DNA of 64,000 nt from Dendrolimus kikuchii (lineage: Eukaryota > Arthropoda > Insecta > Lepidoptera > Lasiocampidae): assembly GCA_019925095.2 (NCBI GenBank), contig CM034398.1, forward strand, positions 9,935,001-9,999,000, written 5' to 3'. Below, piece after piece: positions 1 to 11,259 of the stretch. How positions within the stretch are numbered: position 1 is the stretch's first letter; each line of letters starts with the position of its first letter. Under the pieces are notes generated by a model. That model saw only the letters and a program-made list of their open reading frames with translations, had not been told where the DNA came from and did not search any database. Position numbers and translations under genes: made by a program.

Positions 1-844
1 AAATAAATGTTCAAGATAACGTTGAATATTGATTTAAACACAATAAGGCTCGTCATAGAGCTTTGTGTTAGAACACTATACCTACAACAGATACCTTACA
101 ATGCGAAGTCCATTTGCTTGGTGTATTTCAATCACGTTAATTAAATTATAGAAGAGCTTCAGATTACTTTGTTTAACTATTCTCTTAAATATATTTCAAA
201 TACACCAACTTATTTTAGTCACAATAATCTTTTAAAAGGTTTTTTACAAGTGCCATGTTCACATATAGGTATTGTAGGTGTTCCGTAGTAATTTTAACAA
301 ATTGGCAGGAAGAAGACTTAGGTATGGGGATTTAATGAAGAAGAATGAAAGTTGCGTGACAAAAAGAATGTTTCCCAAAAAAGAAATAGATGGATTGTGT
401 AAAAGATGATATGACGATTTGTGGTGTAACAAAACACGTATGTCAGAATAGGAGCATAGCAGGCTAATACATAATGTGCCAATCTTAAATAATTAGGAGA
501 AGGTGAAGAAAAGAGATAAGAGAGTAATTTTGACAAAATGGAAATCCTTGGAAAATCATTGGTATCCTTCATGTGTTTGTATATTGACAGTTATTTTTAT
601 TAAAATATACTTGGTTTATAAGGTTGACCGCATAGTGTATATTATATATATGTTGCTTATAGTATTGTAGTGTAATAAATTAGGAGTAGCTATTATACAA
701 ACTGAGAGGATCCTTATTTGTACCTAGGCGTGTTGAGTACGCCACATAAAGTAAACCCATAGCCACTTTAAAATGTATACATATTAGCAATATAATTATA
801 TATTCCCGAACTAAGCAAATTACGGGTTATGGTTAACCTATGTA
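1..844. other. AT-rich DNA, nothing recognised
   Basis: Only short AT-rich frames occur here, such as an 84-codon minus frame at 318-572 that is rich in Phe, Leu, Tyr and Ser and shows no domain, repeat or codon bias. I see no RNA gene and no element boundary. Confidence 0.5.
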
Positions 845-982
845 TACAACAGCAGGCAACATTCGGTTCGAACCCAAACTTACAAGAATATAATATAATA
901 CTCTACCGGGAATTGAATTCGGAACTACTAAATTTCGTAAGCTAAACGGCTGACAATGTAATCACTACGCCACGAAGACCTG
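845..982 (-). mobile_element. SINE-like tRNA-related fragment
   Basis: Read on the minus strand, the segment starts with an A-box-like stretch (tggcgtagtgattacat) and about 40 bases on has a B-box-like stretch (ttcaattcccgg). This is the internal Pol III promoter layout of a tRNA-derived SINE. The intervening sequence does not fold into a convincing cloverleaf, so it is not called a tRNA gene. The 3' end is not defined. Confidence 0.35.
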
Positions 983-1184
983 CTATTAGAAAAATACGTT
1001 AAAAAAATCCAAGTGCTTCTCAGTTCAAGGTGATCATTGTTCCCTATTTTTGTTACTCAGATGCGCAACCACAGAAAAACCTTTAGATCAAAAACTCCTA
1101 ATTATGTTTTATAAATTACGCAACAGATTATATACTTTTAGTTAAGTAAAAGTTATGTAAATTGTTTGTCAACATAGTAAAAAA

Positions 1185-1245
1185 TTAAGACTGTCTCTAC
1201 CTGACTCTATGGGAGACAGGCGTGGTACTATGTATGTATAATAAT
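1185..1245 (+). pseudogene. RTE-like LINE C-terminal relic
   Basis: One frame reads a degraded version of the C-terminus seen in several LINE tails of this window (pattern V-S-x-x-x-Y-G-R-Q-A), with an in-frame stop, followed by a short tatgtatgta tail. It is a different subfamily from the 7.9-kb LINE because the residues are Y-G-R-Q-A rather than P-A-R-E-L-A. It is too short for firm assignment. Confidence 0.35.
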
Positions 1246-1950
1246 ATGTTCCTCCTAATGAAGCTATTCTCTATAGAGAATAAACGTATATTGATCGATG
1301 GGTTTTCGAAGTTGCAATAATAATTAATGTTAACACGTTACGTTTGATTTACGTTTTACTTAGTAGTACGCTCAGAATTGAATAATGACCCATTATTCCT
1401 AAATAGGTAGGTAAATAACAATTGTGCTTAAATTAATAATATCTACATATACCCAGATACCCAGTAGTTGTCGGAAAAAATACCACGATATACAAAGACG
1501 GCGGTTTAGGATTAGGTCAAGGAAATCATTGACTTGTTATAAAAGGTCTCGAAATCCTCTGCTCCTTTAGCGATGTATACGTTCAAGTACGACCTGGTAT
1601 CCATCCTCTCGTGGTGATCGATTCTATCATTACTATAATAGAATTTAAAATGGATTGTGTTCGGAGTCTAGGGTACGCTTTCTTATGTTCGTTTCGCCAG
1701 ATTTCGCAGCTGCAAATTATGAGTCCATCTGTATGTATATCAGCCCTCATGGCGTCAAGCCACCATATATTGGCCTTTTCCCTTATATGGAAGAGCTAGC
1801 GGAGGCTATATTATACATACAATGTGTATAGTTATATGCTAGATTCTCCGCGTAACTTGCTGCAATTGACTGCGGTTCGAGAGAAGATATAATATAATAT
1901 TTACAGAATATACATAATTATAATATAATATAATATAAAATAATATATAC
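1246..1950. other. No recognisable feature
   Basis: AT-rich sequence with a run of TATAATA-type microsatellite around 1888-1945. The 62-codon plus frame at 1611-1799 has no recognisable motif and is not supported as a gene. Confidence 0.45.
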
Positions 1951-1959
1951 AGAACTAGA

Positions 1960-2511
1960 ATATGCCCGCGTCTTCGTCCACGCTTGATTTGAAGTTCCTA
2001 CGGGATTCCCAGGACACAAAGTACCGTAGCATTTGAAAAAAGAATGTAGGCTATCGTTTTAGTGAAAACTATCTCAGAATAAGATAATTTTGATGCACCC
2101 GAACCACTTCAATCGTTTCCAAGAAAATTTCCCCCAGGAACCCGCGATAAAATATATCACACACTTTAATACAGAAAATATGCTATCGATCAGTGAAAAA
2201 GTGGCATTTGGACTCGATTTCTTTTTCAATCTGGCCATTTTAGATCATTCCCAGAAAAAATCCCGCGGAATTCCTAGGATAAAAAGAAAAAATATTTAAG
2301 TCTTGGAAGTTGTTGACGACCAGCGAAGACTGCATCGAAATCGGAATAGTAGTTTTTACGTGAATCCCGAACAAACAGACAAATAGACAAGAAATAAAAA
2401 AAATGCATCGTGTCCTCCATCGTTTATAGTCTAATCCTGTTGTTTTTTTTTGTAAATAACTTCAATGTATAGACATAGCATGCTTATAATTTTATAATAT
2501 TATAGATAAAA
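1960..2511 (+). repeat. 530-bp dispersed repeat, family D2, copy 1
   Basis: It begins with 'atgcccgcgtcttcgtccac' and ends with 'ttttataatattatagat'. The same order of landmarks (a 'gggattcccaggacacaaa' block, a 'tgcaccc' block, a second 'cccgcgg' block, a 'caaacagacaaat' block, then the AT-rich end) recurs at 16228-16768 and 49505-50016. It is probably a non-autonomous retroelement or LINE-derived tail. The 69-codon frame inside it is not conserved between copies and is not a gene. Confidence 0.65.
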
Positions 2512-3264
2512 GAGTATGGAAGAAAAATACATACCGTGCTGATTCTAAATTATTCAAGAAGAAAGGTCAAAAGAATGACTGAAAGACTTGTAATTTAATT
2601 TACCAGTTTCATTTTGGTTCCCAATATAAGATCGTGCCTGACGAAATTGTACCGCAGACATTTTATATTCGACCCCTATATCCATTTATCTCAGTCCTCT
2701 TAACTGTTTCGCCTTCAAAGAACGCCCTTATTCTCAAAATCCAAAAATCCATTCTTCAGATGATCGGTAAAATTGAAATATCGAGCAGCACTCTAACGCG
2801 TCGTGCATTCAAAGATAGTCTTTAATTTAAACGGATTAACATCGCAAGTGACGATTTGCGCTCAAGAACCCTTCCAGAATATAAAGTCTTAAAGAGATTC
2901 GACGGTAACTTCTTTGCCTAATCGCAGAGATAATATTATACTCGTCCCTATAATCTTTGACCTTTAAATTATTTGATCAATATACTGTATGGCAGTTATA
3001 GATGGAAGCTTTAGTAGTCTTCTATTGTTGAAAATTAGGGTACACTACGTATTGATTGAAATAAGCTATGCGAGTAAATGAACCAACTGTTTGAACTACT
3101 GAACACATTGAAGACTATGGAAAATATGTAGAGCAGTAGTAGTAGGTTGAGCAGGATTAGTAAACTGTGTATGTCTAATGGTCTAAGCCTTCTGAGCACG
3201 CTTCCCTCTGGCAGCGATTTGATACATACTTTATATTATTTATTTACAATTTAGTTTATTTTTA
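2512..3264. other. No recognisable feature
   Basis: AT-rich DNA containing short frames without motifs. I see no repeat shared with the rest of the window. Confidence 0.45.
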
Positions 3265-3433
3265 AGTATTTAGTTTACATACATAACTTCACGCCAGTTC
3301 CCTTGCGGGGTAGGCCCGAACAACAGAGCGCCATTTAGGCTTATTCTTACACACCTTACTTGCTTCTTTGACATTCATAACTCTTGTCATGCACGCTCGT
3401 CTGTTCTTAAGGCTCCTGACAGTATTTAGTTTA
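3265..3433 (-). mobile_element. 5'-truncated RTE-like LINE fragment with 13-bp TSD
   Basis: The minus strand of 3278-3420 carries the last part of the RTE-like ORF, ending in the codons for A-x-E-L-A and a short (ATGT) tail. The same 3' end occurs at 7925-8023, 25928-26072, 48356-48643 and 56491-56546. The insert is flanked by a perfect 13-bp direct repeat, AGTATTTAGTTTA, at 3265-3277 and 3421-3433. Known for the family: target-primed reverse transcription leaves 5'-truncated copies with TSDs of variable length. The fragment is dead. Confidence 0.85.
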
Positions 3434-3659
3434 ATTTATAATTTTGTCTTATTTTCTAAAACTAGTATTTAAAATAAATGATTATAAATAAATGAAAAAA
3501 AGGAACAATTCAATCTAGTTTACAGTTCTATTATAATCTTTTTTACATGTATTCATACATATACATATTTTTTACATGTATACATGTATTGTATAATCTT
3601 GACATTTCTGCTCACAAATTCTCAATTAAATTAAATTCAATTGAACTCTCTCTCTTTTT

Positions 3660-3950
3660 TCCTCAAACAAGACGCTCTAGTGATGTGCACTCAAAGAGTA
3701 TACCACAGACTAGTGTTAGGATACGACACCCATAAATAGACTAGATAATTCACCAAACCCTGAAAAATCCTAGTTCAATTCCTGTACGAATACATCTTGT
3801 AAAAGAGTTTTCCTTTATTTATTCTTGTCTTGATATATGGGATTGACCTCAGAATTATATATTGCAACACAAACGTAACATGTTTAACTTGGGAATATAC
3901 TGTGAGTATTTGTGTCGATTATCAGAAAGAAATGTGACTACATTAAATTA
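3660..3950 (+). mobile_element. SINE-like element, family S2, copy 1
   Basis: A B-box-like stretch (tagttcaattcctg) lies near 3770. It is followed by a body with 'cgtaacatgtttaacttggg aatata', which also occurs at about 55570-55600 downstream of a better preserved A/B-box head. The shared body after a tRNA-like head is the basis for the call. The left limit is approximate. Confidence 0.45.
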
Positions 3951-5480
3951 TATAACTCCTTTATATAGTAGCTCTATTCCGTAGATATGTCACCAACAAA
4001 TCTATTACGGGCAAAATCAGTCTTGTAACAATTTATATAAAATATTTTGTTCCAAGTGGTAATCAAACCCATGAGTATGTTAACGCAAGGCATTGTCTAC
4101 GGCAACTACACCGTTGCATTAAAATTCAACTTAAATTAAAATTTCAACTAATTAGGATATAGAAGAAATCATTTCTAACATATGTACTGTTTTATGATAA
4201 GCATATTTATAATTGTCAAATGTTATTTCAATAATTTCTGAAATATTCTAAAAAAACGTCTAAAAGACCAAATAATTAATAATCCACACAAAATAGCCGG
4301 TACTTTTCAAAATTTAAGTTTTCCCTCGTAAAAAAGCGATCGGATAGATTGTATGTACTTCATCAATACGAGATAATTTTTCAATTAGAGGAAAAATGGA
4401 GATGTGATATTTAATCGTAAGTTGAAGGATCTTTTATGAAAACATTTGCTTACCATATAATGGATCTTATCAAACTCAACAAAAGAGTGCTGATTCTTAC
4501 GACTATCGAACCACTGTCATCTCACTTTATCACTCTCAAGTCTTCACATATACCAGAAAGTCTTCGCCACTTCACGCGTGAATTCGTCTACGCAGCTACG
4601 TTCGAACCTCCCGCTACGCCGCAGTCTACATACGACACGTGCAGTCAGCGTAGCCGCGTAGCACCACTGGAGTACAGTCGCTGTGAACTACATTTCCGAA
4701 CTTAGCCGACGTTAACCGAACGCTACCGAGACTTTGTAAGCCGTGATTGATATCAAATGAAATGTGAGGAATGAGTAGTTCCAGAGTGCTCTTTGTTTTA
4801 AGGATTACTTTTTTGCCGTCGCCACCAGTCGCGATCGTATATCTTTACAAAAAGGAGAAAGAAGCCTTTTCCGTGCACGGCTGCAACGCTTTGATAAAAA
4901 GACCCCGCATTTATTCCACGTTATTGTCAAACCTCACTATTCAGGGTATGTATTCGGGGTATCTGAACTGAAACTTTCTCGGCCTACTGGCTGGTTTCGG
5001 TAAAAAATAAATTATCAACGTCGAGAATATAGAGCATTTTATAATAAAATATTTAATGTTACAGTAATATAATTATTTTCTGTCAATACCACTGCATTAA
5101 ATAAATTTTACGTCTTTTGTTGTTTGTATAAAATATACTTACATATGATTTAACTTAAGTAATATTTTTTGTGAACGCTAAGTATGTTAGCTTAATCTAT
5201 TAATAATATTTGGAGCGTAGACTAACATCTAAGGTAAACCCTTACGTCTTACTTACATATAATAAGTAAATATAACAAACATGTATAACACTGTTAAAAA
5301 TAATTTTAAAACAATAGAAATAAAAAATAATAATACATAATATTTTAATATATATACGTCATATTTATATGACCCGATTTAGGAATAAAAAGATAGTCTA
5401 GCTCGGATTACGTAAATTACATGACGTGACGGAGGGTTATTGGTCTATATAGTATATTATTACTTAGTATTAAGTACTTA
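3951..5480. other. Mostly featureless; possible SINE relic at 4030-4130
   Basis: The minus strand of about 4040-4130 has a possible B-box ('gggtttgattaccac') and a weak A-box, so it may be a very old SINE. The 89-codon frame at 4436-4705 and the 66-codon frame at 4771-4971 have no recognisable motifs. The stretch around 4570-4740 is locally less AT-rich, but I cannot assign it. Confidence 0.35.
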
Positions 5481-5483
5481 GTA

Positions 5484-5800
5484 CCAGACAAGTCGTGGTA
5501 GCATAATTGCTAGCGCACACGTACCAAACTCAAAGGGCGCGGGTTCTATCCTGGCCGGAATGCACGCACCACTTAGGCAGTTTTTTGATCTAATGTGCAT
5601 ATTGGTACAATTACCACGTGCTAATAACGGTGAAGGAAAACATCGTAATGCAACCTGCACATCGAGATAATCGATGTGTCAAACCTGCCAAGCCGCCTTG
5701 GACAAGCGTGGCGGGTATACTGTCCATTCCCATATAGTGGGAGGCCCGAGCCCAGCAGTGGGACATTTATGGGCTGTGTTATTTTTATTATCTAAGTTTT
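5484..5800 (+). mobile_element. tRNA-derived SINE, family S1, copy 1
   Basis: The head has an A-box (gtggtagcataattgctagc) and, after about 40 bases, a B-box (gcgggttctatcct). A unique body contains 'ggtgaaggaaaacatcg', 'cacatcgagataa', 'ggacaagcgtggcggg' and 'gaggcccgagcccag', and the element ends in a T/A-rich tail. A clear second copy lies in inverted orientation at 11508-11815 with the same blocks in the same order. Two copies with shared ends identify a SINE rather than a host tRNA. Short frames inside it are not genes. Confidence 0.75.
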
Positions 5801-5827
5801 CACGATTGCTACACATATTTAATAACT

Positions 5828-5877
5828 ATGTTTTAACGGTTTTAGACGCGACAATTGATTTGATTTTTATTTTGACT
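5828..5877 (+). repeat. Short Penelope-like terminal fragment
   Basis: About 50 bases (atgttttaacggttttagac onwards) match, with several differences, the terminal arm found at 29381, 41003 and (as reverse complement) 30233. Only the tip is present. Confidence 0.4.
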
Positions 5878-6070
5878 AGCTGTGCACTCTACTTCGCCCG
5901 CATGAGTTTTTTTTTCATATAATCCTAAAAAAGAAAAAAAAGGAGCCCAAGTTACTCCTTATAACATCACCTATCTGCCAGTGAAAGTCTCTTCAAAGTC
6001 GGTCCAGCCGTTTCAGAGATTAGCCGGAACATCCAGACAGACAAATATTCTAAAAGTTGTATTTTCGAAA
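5878..6070 (+). repeat. Degenerate dispersed repeat, family D4-like
   Basis: The sequence contains 'cttcgcccgcatga' followed later by 'tcggtccagccgtttcagag' and 'agacagacaaat'. The same order of landmarks ends the better copy at 51108-51779 ('cagaccagcagtttctgaga', 'caaacaaac'). It is an old copy. Confidence 0.4.
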
Positions 6071-7196
6071 TCTCCTGGTCCGAATTACCGCCCTGATTTT
6101 TTCACATATATGATTTTTATTTCAATGTTACTTACGGTCACTTTTCAGCCTCACTTTTTCCTTTTTTTTTTAATTCACTTTTCGAATTAAAAGTAAAAAT
6201 CGAATACAATGCCGTACTTAAAGCAGATAAAACGTTGTTTTTAATTAAATATTATTACTGTCAGAAACCATTACTAATATTAAATTGTGCTAAGAAAAAC
6301 ATAATTTAATAACATACTTGTTTGTAACATAAAATAAAACAATTCGTCAATAATACTAAATACATAAACAACATCAACATATTAATAAAATAAAATCCCT
6401 TGATAACGTTTTATGTCACAACGTTACCGCAAATCAATATATCCGATGACATTTACCGAAAAATAATTACGAAACGAGAAAGTCAATTGACAAAGCAAAT
6501 ATTTCCACAATTTTCTGTGTCATTGATTAACCATTAGCTTGTATCACTTCTGCCGGGTATCGTAATAAAGTACTCGTCTAACTTTTCTTTTCAGAAACAG
6601 AACAATGTTGTCCCTTTTTCTAAAGTATAGATAGGATAGGTATTTGACTGTAGAGTACTCTTATAAAGTATTTTAAAAGGTTATATAGGAGAGGTGTATT
6701 TGAATTTAAAATTACTCTAACTCTCTCTTTTTATTTAATTTTGAATTTCAACTTACTCTAACGCTCTATGAATACGGCCGTTAGAGTCCGCTAACAAATT
6801 ACGATCTTATTCATATTGATTAGAGTATGATTGTGGGCTTCTTTAAGAACCTTAAACTCTAACTCAATATAAATAAGACCGTTAATATTTAAAGAAGTTT
6901 TTTACACATTCTCTGTCACACCATAAATCATCATCATCTTTCCCATAACCCATCTATCTCCTTTTTTGGCCTACCTTTATGTTTGTACCCTTCAATTTTT
7001 CAGTTTAACATTCTTTTAGTCACGTGTTTTTAACTCTCCTCATTACATATCCAAATCACTTTAATCTTGGTTAATGAATATCAATTTATTATAACTTAAG
7101 GTGTTAAATTCATAAAATAAATATATTTATTAAACTTAATTAGTCCTCAACACAAATAGGGGTAAAATAGAATATAGCGACCGCTTTTGGAGAATC
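6071..7196. other. No recognisable feature
   Basis: Strongly AT-rich sequence without long frames, internal promoters or shared repeats that I can see. Confidence 0.45.
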
Positions 7197-7340
7197 GCTT
7201 AGTGAAATTGACACGTGTCTATATATGTACTGGTAGTCATAAGACAACACGAAGTTCCAGTTCATTTTGATACTTGTCATAGTCATAACACAAATCTACG
7301 AAAGTGGCTGCTTTAGGCCCTCTAGAGCAATTTCATTGTA
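7197..7340 (+). repeat. Diverged repeat shared with 57510-57650
   Basis: Both loci carry 'gaaattgacacgtgtct', an 'atatat' stretch, a 'gaca.ca.gaa.ttcca' block and 'gctttaggcc(c/t)tctaga' in the same order over about 140 bp. The family is unknown and coding capacity is not evident. Confidence 0.45.
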
Positions 7341-7921
7341 ACTTTTTCCTTTCCTTCATTTACACGATCACCTTCCTGGCACCTCTAGCGATAAGGACCA
7401 TAACATTGATGTGTCTTCCAATACTTGAATTGGCTAATAAACTGTCGTCATTTAGACGTAGTTGAAGATAAACGTCGTTTAACTGCCATCCTCTGTAGGG
7501 CAATAGGGGAGCAGACAGTCAAATCAATTGAGATACTTTTGAACATCTCACAAAACGTGGCGGCCTCATAAATTGTGTACGAACTTATTAATGACGTATA
7601 ATGGTGCGGCTTCATCTGGGATAGGGTTAAAAGATATAGGCTAGAAATACATAGAAATATGTATGTGGGATTAGGAATATTTCTGAATGAAAGACCCATC
7701 CTTCCTTAAATTCATTCCCCTTCCCAATATGGTCATAGAAATTTAGCCGTTTTTTTAGGATCCCGTAGCTATCTCGGAAAAATTAGAACCCTATAAAATT
7801 GCCATTAGGTCCATCCATCCATTTGTTTTTTTATATTACAATCTCTCCAAAAACTCCTGTGTCTACATAGATGAAATTTAAAAGAAAGATGTAGTCTATA
7901 TAGGACTAAAAATAAATGGAA
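7341..7921. other. No gene; flank of the RTE-like LINE
   Basis: The minus frame at 7448-7699 (83 codons) has no recognisable domain. Around 7860-7905 there is a block (gatgaaatttaaaagaaaga, then gatgtagtctatatagg) that weakly resembles 27805-27840, so a very old repeat may be present. Confidence 0.35.
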
Positions 7922-10489
7922 TTACATACATACATACACATACATAACTTCACGCCAGTTCCCTTGCGGGGTAGGCACGAACAACAGAGCGCCATTTAGG
8001 CCCATTCTTACACACCTCACTTGTTCCAGCATAACAACATCGACCATTATCCTTGCATTCGTTCTGGTTTCTTCTCTTTCAAACACCATAACCTTTGTTT
8101 TCTTCGCATTCAAATGTAAGCCTCTCGCCTGACAGTCATCTTTCATCATTGTGACTAGTGTTTGCAGTTCTGATGGCGATTCGGCTAAAAGCACGGCATC
8201 ATCCGCATAAAGCAAGGTGCTTACAACTAGATCACTCATTCGCACCCCAACATCCATCAATCTTATTCTCTGGAGACAATCGTCCAGGTATAGGATGAAC
8301 AGCAAAGCCGACAGCACGCAGCCCTGCCTGACGCCAATATTGACGTCAAACCAGGGCGACAGGCTGCCATCCACTCGCACGCATGCCATACAGTCCTCGT
8401 AAGTGGACTGCACAGCACGCATCAATTGGCCATTAATCCCATATCCTGGCAATATGTCCCAGAGCTCCTTCCGCACAACCCTGTCAAATGCTTTCTCTAA
8501 ATCCACAAAACCGCAGAAAACCTTCCGGCCCATAGCCAGCTGCTTCTCTACGATATTGCGGAGAGAGAAAACTTGATCCATACATCCCCTTCCATTTCTG
8601 AAGCCACCTTGTGCATCCCACAGTAATCCATCGGATACCACTCTCATTCTCTTTTCAATAATCTTCGTATACACTTTAGATGCTGTGCTGATCAAACTGA
8701 TGGCCCTGTAGCTGGCGCACTCCATACGTGACCCCTTGCCTTTATACAAGGGCACGATGACAGCGCGCCTCCAGTCCTTGGGAACCTTTCCCGTCCTCCA
8801 GCACAAGTTGCATAAGGACAGGAAAGCGTCCCGGACGCAGGTTCCACCATATTTGATCATCTCAGCAGACACACTATCGATTCCTCCTGCCTTTCCATTT
8901 TTCAGACTTCTTATCGACCATTCGATCTCTTCCAACGTGATCTCGGATGCCGACTCCTCGGAGTCAGTCACAGACTCAGTCGTGGTGCCAGCATCCGGAA
9001 TATCATCATACATTTCTCTAAAATATTCACTCCATCGCGCTAACACCTCTTGTGGGTTAGCAAGAACGTCCCCTGCTTTAGATTTTATTCTTTCCATTCT
9101 GGAAGCTGACGAACAACCCCGAGACTTCTTAACCTCTCTCCAAAAGAGTTTGGTATTCGCCTTGAAGTTCTCCGTCAGCTTCTCTTCTTCTTTCAATTTT
9201 ATACTTTCGCGCTTCTCTTTCACTAAAGCTTTGGTTTCGTTCTTGCAGAGGCGATAAACTTCTTTCTTCATCTCTTTCATACTGTCATTCTGTTGCAAAG
9301 AAGCAACATAATCCAGCCAGGCTTTTCTCTTTCTCTCTACGCTGGATTTAACATCCGCGTCCCACCATTCATCACCTTTCGTTGTTATGTGCCTCTTTGC
9401 GCATCCACATGCTTCTTTTGCGCTTTCCACTATACTTTCTTTCATACTATCCCAGTCATTATCCACATCTAAGTCGGAGAAGTCCGCTTTTGCAAGCCTT
9501 TCTTCGACTAGGCGCGCATACATACTCCTTACACTAACATCTTCCAATTTTTCACACTTTATTCTTTCAAGCTCCCCGAAATTGGTACGCACTCGCCAGT
9601 GTCTCCACTTCCTGAAAAGGCCCACAAACCGGCTTATCACCAGGTAGTGGTCCGTTTCAAGAGTGGGGCCTCTGTAGGCTCTTGTATCCATTATTGTGTT
9701 TCGGAGGCGACTATCTATTAAAATCAGATCAATCATACTTTTCTGATCATTCATTCCCCATGTATACGTGTGAATATCCTTATGATGGAATAAGGTGTTC
9801 GACACAAGCAAGTTTCTTTCCATGCATACGTCTATGATTGGCCTACCAGCATCGTTCACTCTCTTGTCACCATAGGGTCCAAGGACAGCCTCAAGGCCGT
9901 CTCGTTTGGTGCCCACCCAGCCATTAAGATCACCACACATAATTATTCTTTCATTCCCTTCAGCCAGATCCAGAATTTCTCTCACAGACTCCCAAAACTT
10001 CTCGAGTTCTTGGGGATCCGCTGAGCTTACGGGAGCATAAGCTGCGACCAGAAAAACTCGCGTAATCCCCAGTTTTAGACGGACCCAGAGAAGTCTCGGG
10101 TTCACCAGACAATAGTCTTTTACTCCAGACACAAAGCGGGTTGAGAGTACGACGCCTACCCCCCCACTTGCACGCTCGTCCAGGTCCACGCCGGACCACA
10201 GAGCAAGCATGCCACCGGGGAGGTCATCGATGTCGCACCCCTTCCGCTTTGTCTCTGTCAGACATAAGGCATCCAGGCTTCTCTCATTCATTATATCAAT
10301 CATTTCGTCCATCTTATCTTTCATTCCACCTCTCACATTCCACGTGCCTATACGGCACTCTGCTCCTCTCGACCCGCCAGGTTTGGCGCTGCGTGAAGGG
10401 TGGCGGCCCCCTTCGCCGCATGCGCGAGAGTTCACACCGACGGGGGCGCATCGGTGAGCGTCGCCTGCGGGGGACGCCCTATCGTGCAC
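7922..10489 (-). CDS. RTE-like LINE ORF: AP endonuclease plus reverse transcriptase, internally deleted
   Basis: This 855-codon frame encodes the single polyprotein of an APE-type non-LTR retrotransposon. Residues about 46-285 form an exonuclease-endonuclease-phosphatase domain: G48-T-W-N-V-R, then L-T-E-T-K, G-D-L-N-G and a C-terminal T-D-H near 277. Residues about 540-810 form the reverse transcriptase: Y-R-A-I-S-L, F-R-N-G-R-G, motif A V-D-L-E-K-A-F-D near 665, G-V-R-Q-G-C near 718 and the catalytic Y-A-D-D near 760. The last about 33 residues are not native. At 8023/8024 the sequence jumps from the post-RT region to the family's 3' tail in the wrong frame, removing the thumb and C-terminal region that is partly seen at 48370-48630. 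The first codon is GTG, the first in-frame ATG is residue 56 inside the endonuclease, and the frame stays open to about 10557, so the true N-terminus is missing or lies upstream. Clade assignment to RTE is likely but not proved. Confidence 0.85.
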   Translation of the reverse strand: MHDRASPAGDAHRCAPVGVNSRACGEGGRHPSRSAKPGGSRGAECRIGTWNVRGGMKDKMDEMIDIMNERSLDALCLTETKRKGCDIDDLPGGMLALWSGVDLDERASGGVGVVLSTRFVSGVKDYCLVNPRLLWVRLKLGITRVFLVAAYAPVSSADPQELEKFWESVREILDLAEGNERIIMCGDLNGWVGTKRDGLEAVLGPYGDKRVNDAGRPIIDVCMERNLLVSNTLFHHKDIHTYTWGMNDQKSMIDLILIDSRLRNTIMDTRAYRGPTLETDHYLVISRFVGLFRKWRHWRVRTNFGELERIKCEKLEDVSVRSMYARLVEERLAKADFSDLDVDNDWDSMKESIVESAKEACGCAKRHITTKGDEWWDADVKSSVERKRKAWLDYVASLQQNDSMKEMKKEVYRLCKNETKALVKEKRESIKLKEEEKLTENFKANTKLFWREVKKSRGCSSASRMERIKSKAGDVLANPQEVLARWSEYFREMYDDIPDAGTTTESVTDSEESASEITLEEIEWSIRSLKNGKAGGIDSVSAEMIKYGGTCVRDAFLSLCNLCWRTGKVPKDWRRAVIVPLYKGKGSRMECASYRAISLISTASKVYTKIIEKRMRVVSDGLLWDAQGGFRNGRGCMDQVFSLRNIVEKQLAMGRKVFCGFVDLEKAFDRVVRKELWDILPGYGINGQLMRAVQSTYEDCMACVRVDGSLSPWFDVNIGVRQGCVLSALLFILYLDDCLQRIRLMDVGVRMSDLVVSTLLYADDAVLLAESPSELQTLVTMMKDDCQARGLHLNAKKTKVMVFEREETRTNARIMVDVVMLEQVRCVRMGLNGALLFVPTPQGNWREVMYVYVCM

Positions 10490-10557
10490 TGCACGTGTGT
10501 GAGCTCGGGTCAGAATTGTGGCCCTCTGGGCCAGCGGGGATCGCGACGAGCACGCTT
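7922..10557 (-). mobile_element. RTE-like LINE, nearly full length but defective
   Basis: The element runs from the (ATGT)-type 3' tail at 7922-7946 to about 10557, where its 5' side abuts a piece of the 310-bp dispersed repeat. The block 7947-8023 matches the 3' ends of the other copies in the window. I could not find a TSD, so the 5' limit is uncertain. The coding part is much richer in GC than the flanks. The antisense frames inside it (for example 8736-9257) are shadows. Confidence 0.75.
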
Positions 10558-10676
10558 CTATAACTCAAAGTTGTTATAGCGGCATACTCTAGACCAGGGG
10601 TGGTAGCCATCCAGACGGGCAAATGCCTTACCACCTGGCTGGAATTTGTATTCTTTTTCCGTTCATCCACGGAGAG
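10558..10676 (-). repeat. 310-bp dispersed repeat, family D1, partial
   Basis: The plus strand shows the reverse complement of the middle of D1 ('ctctagaccaggggtggtag', 'ccatccagacgggcaaatg') and of its start ('ccgttcatccacgga'). About 40 bases between 'cacctggctg' and 'gaatttgtattc' are missing relative to the copy at 45937-46252. The 3' half is absent where the repeat meets the LINE. Confidence 0.7.
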
Positions 10677-11259
10677 GTTGTTCACGGTGCATCTTTAACG
10701 CTAAGGCAGCACTCCACTGTTATATTAATGCACTTTGCGAGCCGCACCTGCCATAATGGTAGACATACTGACTGAGCCTGTATGCGCCTTATTTAAGCTT
10801 TAAAAATAACGCGATTATCTAATAGCCACATTAGTCAATATAATATATAGTTACATACATTATCTGTTAATATATAAAGTTATTCACAATTAGTAACAAT
10901 ATCGCTTCACAAATAACGCATTACAGACAATGAGGCCATACATGAGGCCCACCATAAAAAGATCCCAGTTTAACGCTTCTAAATTTCAAATACAATGTAC
11001 ATTACAGAAACCGTTTAGAGTTGAACATATAACGTTTAAAAGCTCCAACGTCCGAGCCGCGAGTAGTTAGCGTCGCGCAAAACCATTTTCAGTGCCATTC
11101 CGCTTGACCATGCTAGTTCCCATTACTGGACAACAACTAATGAACACAAATGAGCCGAATTGTCGTTTAGCTTGACCAACTTGAGATATTTCCCTTTTAT
11201 TGGAACACTGGAGCGATTTTAATAGGTGTAGTATATGTGAAGGTTTTACACTTACATTA
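10677..11259. other. No recognisable feature
   Basis: AT-rich single-copy-looking DNA without frames of note. Confidence 0.45.

Noticed and set aside
4436..4705. 89-codon plus frame with a GC-richer second half
   Set aside because: No recognisable domain, no similarity to anything else in the window and no clear start context. Chance cannot be excluded.
8736..9257. 173-codon plus-strand frame
   Set aside because: It lies wholly antisense to the RTE-like ORF and has no domain of its own. It is a shadow frame.
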